This document shows positions 55,994 to 64,000 of a stretch of 64,000 nt of DNA, piece by piece (positions within the stretch are counted from its first letter, which is position 1; each line of letters starts with the position of its first letter). This DNA is from Rachycentron canadum (taxonomy: Eukaryota > Chordata > Actinopteri > Carangiformes > Rachycentridae): contig CM076655.1 in the NCBI GenBank assembly GCA_038496675.1, positions 22,663,317 through 22,727,316 of the forward strand, written 5' to 3'. The notes under the pieces are model-generated. The model saw only the letters and a list, made by a program, of their open reading frames with translations. It made no database searches and was not told the origin of the DNA. A program made the position numbers and the translations under genes.

Positions 55994-58900
55994 TGACACG
56001 AAGTAAAACAGGATCTTTTAAGTCATTAAACTGTTCTTTGGCAATGATTTTAGTCCCAGTGATTCACACAATAATATACGACAACAACAACTTACTCAAA
56101 GTATCCAAAACATTTTTAAAATTAAATAATAATATAAAATTAATTGAGGATCAAAGTGAATATGATTAAAAATGTTTTTAATAATTTTTAGTGATTTTAT
56201 TTACAAACTTATATTTAATAATTATATATTTGATTTCTATAATGTTAAAAAAACCCTAAGATAAACTTCCATTCTTTCTGTTCATCATGTTATTTGTCGT
56301 TGAATCATACAGGAGGATTTTATTGTGGCAGCGTTGTATCTAAAAACTCTCCTGGTAAATGTGTGACCATGCTGCTGGGGGCTGTTACGTGTGGACAGAG
56401 CCTGAGACAGAGAAACACCATGATAACACTGAGAGGCTGAGTAAAAATATCAGAGGTTATTTCCACTCATGAGCCAATATCTATGTGTCCTCAATGGCCA
56501 GTGACCTCACGGTGACCTGAACGCCACAGAAACAGGTCATTCATACATCAGGAATAAATGAGTCATGGTTCCTCCCTCGCTGCAGAAGTCAGCAGCACAT
56601 TTTTAGAAAACACAATAAACATCTACTTTTTGAAACTTCTGGAAAAGTTGAAGCGTTTCCTTTTATTTCTGCTAAAAAAAAACCCAAAAACAAATAACCG
56701 CTGACCTCACGATACTCACCATCATCTCACAAGCTCACTTATGACTCCAAGACTGAGATCTGGAAAAATAATCCAGCTGAGACTCCATCAGAAATGTACC
56801 TGACTTCTCAATGGTCTAAAATCCTAAAATACATCACAGACATTCTTCAGGATAAGGATTATTATTATTATGATATCACATTTTTCTTCTATTCGACACA
56901 TATTCCTGAGGATATCGTCTCTTAAAATGAATGTGAGCTCCTTGAGTCCTTGATAGAAATTATATATGTCAATTATGAGATAAGCTTCTCTTTCTGGTGC
57001 AGATCCTCCAGGTTTATTGTGGATTATTAGTCCATATGTAAAATAAGATCTCAGTGTCAGTCTCAGTGAAAAGGTGAGACATGGCCTGAGTATAAGACAA
57101 CACAAACAGACTGTGACACAACACACAAATGATCATATAAATAAATGATCATACAAACAACCCAATTAAAAGAGTTTATATATTTGAATTCTCAAGCACT
57201 CATCAAAATAAATTATGAAGAAAAACATTCACCAAAAGTTTCCCACGTCCTGAAAAGCTGATATGACTTTGAAGTCAGCCTGTGAGTTTCTACGATACAT
57301 TCCTCCTCAGTGCCAGTATTATCAGCCGGTCGTCTCCTTAACTTTCCAGATAAAACTGAAACACTCACTTCACTCATCAGCGTGGCACAGGATAAGAAAC
57401 ACTCCACAGGTTCAATCTGCTTTGTTCTGATTATCTGTATCTTCTACTTGGTTCAAAAGACACGCACAGTCCTCACCCATGGGCCATATTTATCACTATT
57501 TAAATGTCATTTATTATTGCCTTGTTATGAAAAAATATTCTAATTGTAACAGCTTAAATTGGATAATTGTAATTTTCATTAGCTGTTTTCCCAAAGTTGT
57601 ATTATGAGTATTTATTTTGTGTATTCACTGTGGAGAAATGACAAAATAAAGTTGACTCAAACTAGATTAAACATGGTTGAATTCTGTCAGGGGACAATAC
57701 ACATTCAAACACAAAGGGAAATGTGGCAAAAATAAAGTGGTGCATGAAAATGACAAAAAAATTTATTAAATCTTTCGTTTTCTCTCAGCGTCGTCCCAAA
57801 CTATCAGTTCAACTGATGTCTGATGCACTTTTGTTTAAGCATCAGTAACTTAGTGGTTGTTTGTCGCACATCATTATGTATTTATATTTATGGTACTTTA
57901 TTAATCTTCTTTTCTTATTTTAATCTTTACCTTTCACTCAGTTTGATCAGCGTTACATAAAGCTTCTAATTACATTTTATTGTCCAGGCTTGTCGTGTCT
58001 TGTCTTGTTTTTTTTTTTTTTTCAATCTGAGCTGAACTTATTGTTAATGAGACTCAAAGGGGCACATTAATTTATAATTCCTGTACATTTGCTTAAAGGT
58101 GTAAGATGCATCATTATCAAAGAAACTGGATGTCAATTGGAATTTTTGCTCGTGTTTTCTGAGACTTTTATCAGATTCACAATATGTTCAAAGCTGGACA
58201 ACATTAAGTTAGTGTAAACAATATCAATATAAAACATGACTCTTGGTTTTATCTGGGACAGAGCAGCCTGCACATTTCCCCGGGATGTGATTTTTTTTCG
58301 AGAAAATAAAACAAGCCCTTAGATACTTGTACCTTGTGACACAGCATGAATCATTGCGATCCCATGTGTTATTCCTGCAGCGAGACATGGGATCATCTCC
58401 TCATAGTCTGTAGGTGAGTCGGCCTGTTGCACCATCCTGTGCAGGCATGTTTTTAAAGTGTTGTTTTCACACATAACTACAGGCGCAAGCCTCAACGGTC
58501 CAGACACAAACGCTCATCACAGGAGCTTTAATGTGATTCCTCATGTCGGGGCCGACTCGTGTACAGATGCTTCGCTGGATTCACAGCTGCTGACTGTCAC
58601 AGTCAGGGGATGATGTCATGATATCAGTAGCGCTGGCAGACATCAATACAGTCGACCTGTCAGTGTTTCCATATGACCAAAAAAGAGAGGAGGAGAAGAC
58701 TAAGTCGCTGTTTTCAAAGCTGTTAGACATGACCACAATACATTGGCCTATTATAGTGAACTGATGAGGATTCACATCTGAAAACCAGAACGAATCATGG
58801 ATGAATGAATGGGTTTTTTCATGACAGATCCATCTCATTGTTACATTTTTAGATGAATTTAATGGTTGATTGAAACAGCTTTTATATCCTAAGAAAGTTT

Positions 58901-59060
58901 GTATGGGCCTTTATCAGTGTTGTACAAGTTACTTAAGAACTCATTACTAAAAAGTAATGGTAGTTACATTACTTTATCATTAATCAGCAGCAAAAGCAAC
59001 ATGTTACATTACTCCTGACTTTCCTTCATTACTCAGCTGTCCTCTCTGTCAGATGTCAGT
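55994..59060. other. AT-rich intergenic region
   Basis: Mostly AT-rich, unique-looking sequence with no supported gene. Weak minus-strand open frames at 56,824-57,126, 57,213-57,407, 58,319-58,507 and 58,581-58,838 were considered but lack a convincing splice chain. Confidence 0.4.
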
Positions 59061-59067
59061 TGTGTCA

Positions 59068-59515
59068 ACCCAACATAACGTCACCCAGTGGTTTGTGAGC
59101 TGCCATTTTGAAGCAGCAAGTTTGGCCGTCAGCCATCTTGGTTTTTTAAAACCAGAAGAAACCATATTTGGAGGTGAAGGTGGACCTGCGGAGGAGTAAG
59201 GGCGGATCTGACCTGCTCTGTACTCTATCCTGCACTATTTCTGGTATAATCTGCCAATTGCATGGTAGCCACGCCCTAATACATACCCTGCTTTATGGTC
59301 TATTTTTCTCTAAATGGGACCATAATATAAAAAAAATGAACTTCTTGTTGTATTGAAGACTTGAAACTAGAGACTGAGACCATAAACTCATTAGGAAACG
59401 TCCACTGAGCTAATATATCAAGTGAGAACTAGGGCCATTTTCCCATAGACTCCAATACAATCTGGCTTCTTTTTACAACCAGTGGAGTCGCCCCCGAATA
59501 GTCATTTGACAATTT
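59068..59515 (+). repeat. Interspersed repeat family A, copy 6 (near full length)
   Basis: It holds all blocks: GTCAACCCAACATAACGTCA, TGGTTTGTGAGCTGCC, AACCAGAAGAAACCATATTT, GGAGGTGAAGGTGGACC, TCTGACCTGCTCTGTACTCT, TTGAAGACTTGAAACTAGAG, TTTTCCCATAGACTCCAATA and CCAGTGGAGTCGCCCCC. The CRE-like site has decayed to AACGTCAC. Confidence 0.85.
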
Positions 59516-59565
59516 ACAATCAGACAACCTTACGATTTGAAGGGGTTTTCGGACCATCAAGCAGC

Positions 59566-59605
59566 TAGCCTAGCCTAGCCTAGCCTAGCCTAGCCTAGCC
59601 TAGCC
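59566..59605 (+). repeat. (TAGCC)8 pentanucleotide repeat
   Basis: Eight uninterrupted TAGCC units directly after a family A copy. Confidence 0.95.
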
Positions 59606-60860
59606 TTGGTGACTGCACACAGCTCTTCAGAAGTGTGATCACACACTCTCCAACTCCAGCAAAGAGGTGACTCATGAAAGTGCATCAAACTGAGGTTTTA
59701 CACATTAATCTGACAAATTTAGGATGATGTGGTAGAGTAAATGTGATGTAAGTGCAAAAATTCTAATTGTAATACATTAGCCTTTTCCTTACTGAAAAAA
59801 TGAGTAGATTACTGTAGCACTTTCCTCAAAATACCATAAAACATAATGAATACGTGATTGAGTTAATTTACTTGTTTTCTCTTCCCAAACTTGAACACCT
59901 ATGGGAGGTTTTGCACCAACGTGCAACAGTCATCAAAACACCACACGAGGGAATATCTTTAGGAAACGTGGTGATCATCCCTTGAGTCGGGTCCATAGGC
60001 CTGGACAATCAATGCCAAGGAGCAGTGAAACTGTCCAATTTCTTACTATGTCACTTTATGCTAGTTTTAGCTCTAATTTGTTACCCATCTGTATATTCAG
60101 TGAACACACAGTCATAGGTCCGCTGTTAGTTGTCGATTTTTCCACAGCTTTTTTCTGAATTGGGTTAATCAAGGTTACAGGAGTCTGGTGGAAACTAAAA
60201 CTTCAGAATAAATACAAAGACAACACGAGGCAAGAGTATGTTTAACCAGAGACCTGAAGAACAGGAAAAGGGGAATAAATCCAAGACAAACACTGAGTTT
60301 TCTGTTCAGAAAATGAGTCTCATCCTCCTCATGAGACAGTAAATCCGTGGAGAATCAAATATGTACAGTAGGTTACTATTAATAAATCTCAGGCTCCTGT
60401 GGGAAGCAGAGAAAACAGATCTCTGGTAGTCTCACCAGCCGTGTCCTCTGTCCTCATCCTTTAACCCTCGTAATTCACACAACCTTGTTTTCATTAAAGA
60501 GCGGCTGCGAGTCAGGACCGATGCCTGGAGGAGGGAGTTCATTATTGGCTGGGAGTCATGGTCGGCACATGGCCCTTACGTAAGTCTCAGCTCCCAGCTA
60601 CCCACCCACTCTGCCGCTCCCTCATCAAACAAAACCATCTGGGAATGGAGAATCTAATTCACATTGACCTGAGAGAGGCGGGAACATGGCTGCTGTCTGA
60701 CTGAGTGTTTATAGTAAACTGCTAGTGACAGAGAGGCACATGGATCAAAAGAACCTCAATGGCAGAATAAAATATATACCTTTGTTTTTTCAGATTGAAA
60801 ATCCTCAAACTTGCATCATAAAGTGTTCATAAAAGTGGGCCTTGACTGCAATGTGAATCA
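59606..60860. other. Intergenic region with a possible regulatory segment
   Basis: No gene supported. The part at about 60,470-60,720 has balanced base composition and a lack of simple repeats, unlike its flanks; it could be a conserved non-coding element. The 85-aa frame at 59,901-60,158 is not persuasive. Confidence 0.35.
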
Positions 60861-60861
60861 G

Positions 60862-61300
60862 TGCTGAAGAGCCCTAAACCTTTTATCTAATGACCATCAG
60901 GGTGCAACGCCACTGTAAAAAGTCAGATTGTATTGAGGTCAATGGGAAAATCGCTCTATTTCTGACCTCATTTATTAGCTTAGTTAACATTTTCCTAATG
61001 AGTTTAACTAGGTCTCAGTCTCTAGTTTCAAGTTTTCTACAATACAACGTGATGTTCATTTTTTAAATGATGCTCCAATTTAGAGGAAAAAAGACCATAA
61101 ATCAGGGGTTAGGGCGTGGCTACTGTGTGATTGACAGACTGTACCACCCAATCAGGACAGAGTACAGAGCAGGTCAGATCCACCCCTCACTCCTCCTCAG
61201 CTATGGTTTCAAAAAACCAAGTTGGCCGATGGACTTGAGGCTTTAAAATGGCACTTAATGAACCAATAGGTGGGTTGAACGTCGAACCAAGCCAAGTATG
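60862..61300 (-). repeat. Interspersed repeat family A, copy 7 (near full length)
   Basis: The family reads in reverse: GCTGAAGAGCCCTAAACCTT, TAATGACCATCAGG, AAGTCAGATTGTATTGAGGT, CTAGTTTCAAGTTTTCTACA, AGTACAGAGCAGGTCAGATC, TCACTCCTCCTCAGC, and GAACCAATAGGTGGGTTGAA at its 5' end. Confidence 0.85.
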
Positions 61301-61365
61301 TAAGTTTTGAGTTAAATTTAATCTGATGATGGTCAGAGATCACCAAAGTTACTGCAGTTCACCCT

Positions 61366-61660
61366 CTGCTGAAGAGCCTTAAACCTGTTTTCTATCTATC
61401 TAATCCATCATCAGGGGGCTCTTTGTAAAAAGAAGTCAGACTGTATTGAAGTCTATGTGAAAATGGCCCTACTTCTCTCTTGATTTATTACCTCCGTAAA
61501 CATTTTCTTAATGAGATATATAGTCTCAATTGCTAGTTTCATGCTAGTGCCAACCCACTGTGACGTCACCCATTTGGTTTGTGAACTGCCATTTTGACTT
61601 TGTAATTTGGCTGCCGCCATCTTAGCTTTTGAAACCAGACGAAACCACCTCAATCAGCTC
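61366..61660. repeat. Interspersed repeat family A, copy 8 (rearranged, two halves in opposite orientation)
   Basis: 61,366-61,545 is the 3' half on the minus strand (GCTGAAGAGCCTTAAACCTG to CAATTGCTAGTTTCATG). 61,553-61,655 is the 5' part on the plus strand (GTGCCAACCCACTGTGACG, GAACTGCCATTTTGA, ACCAGACGAAACCACC). A perfect TGACGTCA lies at 61,561-61,568. Confidence 0.8.
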
Positions 61661-61779
61661 CTTTCAGCTGAAGACAGAGCAGTTCTATCCCTTCATCCCA
61701 AGCATTTGGGTGGTATATTGACCTTTCCATCGATTTGATTCTTCGGTAAAGCCAGGAAAGCTGTAGCTCAGTTGCTGGA

Positions 61780-62300
61780 GTTTCTTCAGAAAAGCCTTGC
61801 TGTAAATGTTTGTACAACTAATTCAATCTGTTTTCCAATGTGGATTTCAACACCATGTGTGGATATATTTTTAGCAACCCCAATGTGGTGGGTATCCTGA
61901 ACCACAGTGGTGTAAGCGCCACACTGAGCCCATGTAGGAACCTGGATGGCGACAGAGCGATTTCTATCAGGATTTGTTCTTCTTTGTTGCTCGGGCAATG
62001 GCTTCATAGAGGAAGTGCTGAAGATGGTTTAAAAAGCCAGAAAGGGAAGCCAAGTCTTGACAGCAGGAAGCAACTTCCTGAGTCGGTTTGGGGATACAAC
62101 CCATACAGAGGAAGAGGAGGGTTTCGAGGGGCTGTACCCAGACAGGATCTCTTACATAACTGGGTGGATTCCACATCCAACGCTGGAGGCCCTCAGTAGG
62201 TAATGACTCCTGGGAAGGGGGTTGAGTCTGAAAACCAAACGGTAGCTGCAGGTCAAATATACCAGTCCAGAGCAACAGAGTGAAGACCTGCCACCTTTTT
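61780..62300 (-). other. Unidentified open segments, possibly a degenerate element
   Basis: Two minus-strand frames, 62,275-61,967 (about 102 codons) and 62,007-61,786 (73 codons), lie end to end in different phases. The plus strand is also open (61,840-62,199). Base composition is higher in GC than in the flanks. I recognise no domain. It could be a frameshifted remnant of a transposable element. Confidence 0.25.
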
Positions 62301-64000
62301 ACAGCGATGTATTAAAGGAGCTGTGAAAGAGCTACTCCACATCCACTAAACTCCAACAACAAAACAGTTAAGCCAGTGATTTGTCCACGGAGGCAGCTTT
62401 AAAAAGCAGTAACTCACTGGGGAGTATTAGTATAACACCTCTGTTTTACAAAACCAAATTAAAGGTGAGAAAACAACCTTTATTATTGTGTAGTGTTGTT
62501 TGCAAATGACAAATATTTTGGGTGAAGGAACTAAACTGAATCAATCTTTTCTGTTGTGAAAAACGACCTTTCACAATTTGTCCAGACATCGGTTCAAAAA
62601 CTAAATTAATGTAATTAGATAAAACAGAAAAATTTGAGCCAGCAGATGTTTGATGAGCCAGCAGTCCACCAAGATAAACAGCTTAAATGATTAGTTTATT
62701 GTTAAAAATGCTGTAAAGTCTTAAATAAACCGAACTCATCAATGTGTCTTGATTTAAACAAGACACAAATCCAAACACCGGAAACTGGAAATAATATAAA
62801 TTTAAGCTGAATGTCAGTATAATTTCCAGTGAGATTGTTAACATGTGATCTGGAGGATGTGGGAGTCGTTAGAGGAGATGTTTTGTGATTTTAAAATTCC
62901 TTTGAAATGTTTAGTTTAGCCACAGCCAGTTTTAACACTGCCGGGGTCTTCTGTGTGTCTTGAGGCCTGCACCAATGGCGCCGCGGCATTCGTTCTCTCT
63001 GAAGTCGTTCTGCATGTGGTTCAAGTTGAGGACTCGGGGCCGTCTGAGGAGGAATGCTCATCAAAACAAACTCAGCCGGGTTTCTCCTTTTTCTTCCTCC
63101 TGGCAGCCTAAGGGCCCGATCAGGAGGTTGGAGGGATGGTCAGCTGGGGCAGGGCGCTGGTGTGTTGGTGCATCAAGCTGCAGGAAAGCTGAACAAACAA
63201 CAGTGTTTGTTCCTCACAAAGCGGCGTGGAGATGAAAGGATGTGTCGAGAGACGAAAACATTAATGCTACTTTCACAGACAGGTGTTATGAAGCCGGGCT
63301 TTTGTTTGCGCTTATGGAAACTCCTGGGGTTCGACCACAAAGTAATGAACTCCACTAAATAAACCTCAAGAAAAGGGATATGAAGTTTGAGTAAACCGCA
63401 CTCTGCTTCTTATACTGTTAGGAGAACCACAGGCATAAAAACAAGGCACAAGGTCCTTATCTGGCCTCAGACTCAAGTATTTCCCCTCGCCGACTCCAAG
63501 AGGGAGAAGAAGCTCGCTCTCTATTTTGACTGCTGCCCCAGACTATCTAAAGTATATCTGGTGCAACAATAGCTCATTGTTTGCTTACAGGACAAACACA
63601 GAAGCTGCTTTAGAGTGAAGCCAAGACTGCAGAGCAGCATATCACAGGCTGATAACCTCAGAGAGCATGAGACCAGACCTGCGTATGTGTCCCAACAATT
63701 CGTTTTGACTTCGGGGGGTGGAGGGGCGGGTGGGCGGAGCTCTTATCTTCTAAATTTCAGCTGTTTCTACACATTACAGTTGAAACCCTGATGCCAAGTC
63801 CTCAGTGTCAGAGTTTTACTTGGTGACTATGATGTATGTTATCATACAGTGATTCAGCAGCGTGGGGGGTGAGAAAATATACTGAGTTTTGGGTCTAGTT
63901 TTCTTTTTTCAGTCTATTTCTGCAACTCTATGAATGTCTGCTAGGACAGAAAACTTGTGCTCTTATCACCTAATTTAATCAATTTAGTGGAAATGCTATG
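62301..64000. other. Right-end intergenic region
   Basis: No supported gene. The segment at about 62,940-63,560 has balanced composition with open frames in several phases (62,960-63,235 and 63,054-63,362), none of recognised family. A GC-box-like GGAGGGGCGGGTGGGCGGAG lies at about 63,720-63,740 and might mark a promoter or enhancer beyond the window. Confidence 0.35.

Noticed and set aside
57213..58838. Minus-strand frames at 57.2-57.4, 58.3-58.5 and 58.6-58.8 kb as upstream exons of the 55.7-kb orphan exon
   Set aside because: Splice sites and phases could not be joined into a continuous chain, and codon bias is weak.
62960..63362. Two overlapping plus-strand frames of about 91 and 102 codons
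   Set aside because: Two different phases are open over the same bases, with no known domain and no splice context; more likely non-coding sequence of balanced composition.
1..64000. CRISPR arrays, operons, insertion sequences or phage-like systems
   Set aside because: The window is vertebrate nuclear DNA with spliced genes; the tandem repeats seen are microsatellites, minisatellites and SINE-type elements.

Overview
This is vertebrate, almost certainly teleost fish, nuclear DNA. The genes are split by GT-AG introns, the intergenic DNA is AT-rich, there are long (AC)n, (GA)n, (TC)n and (AT)n microsatellites, and there are tRNA-derived SINEs. The 19-, 8- and 4-exon genes can be assembled with every exon phase matching. 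No bacterial, phage or CRISPR feature is present. All gene identities come from reading the proteins; no database search was run. 

Layout from left to right. Positions 1-5,582 hold no clear gene: a degenerate exon-like tandem repeat, then DNA that may be the long 3' UTR of the next gene. leprotl1 (minus, 5,583-8,872, 4 coding exons, 131 aa) lies head to head with srp72 (plus, 9,773-18,908, 19 coding exons, 668 aa), with about 0.9 kb between start codons. An intronless SNAPC1 gene follows (20,844-21,917, 357 aa). An assembly gap of 96 N inside an (AT)n tract comes next, then arl9 (plus, 23,350-26,627, 4 exons, 261 aa). thegl/spmap2l (plus, 28,212-37,544, 8 exons, up to 306 aa) is followed by an 8 kb gene-poor interval with a 620-bp polypurine tract. 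hopx (minus, 45,813-51,917, 2 coding exons, 74 aa, 5.9 kb intron) comes next. From 52 to 64 kb there is mostly repeat-bearing intergenic DNA with one unidentified coding-like terminal exon (55.7-56.0 kb, minus). 

The genes do not form a pathway. SRP72 is a core subunit of the signal recognition particle, LEPROTL1 a small endosomal/Golgi four-span membrane protein, SNAPC1 a subunit of the snRNA-promoter complex, ARL9 a divergent ARF-like GTPase, THEGL a sperm/testis protein of THEG repeats, and HOPX a homeodomain protein that does not bind DNA. From memory, SRP72-ARL9-THEGL-HOPX is the gene order of human 4q12. leprotl1 and the intronless snapc1 are additions to that block. 

The most useful leads are the intronless SNAPC1 copy, the one-THEG-unit-per-exon architecture of thegl and its uncertain start, an interspersed repeat family with at least eight copies of which three carry a perfect TGACGTCA site, a coding-like orphan exon at 55.7 kb, and several stretches resembling conserved non-coding elements in the thegl-hopx landscape. 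I found no convincing new multi-gene system.
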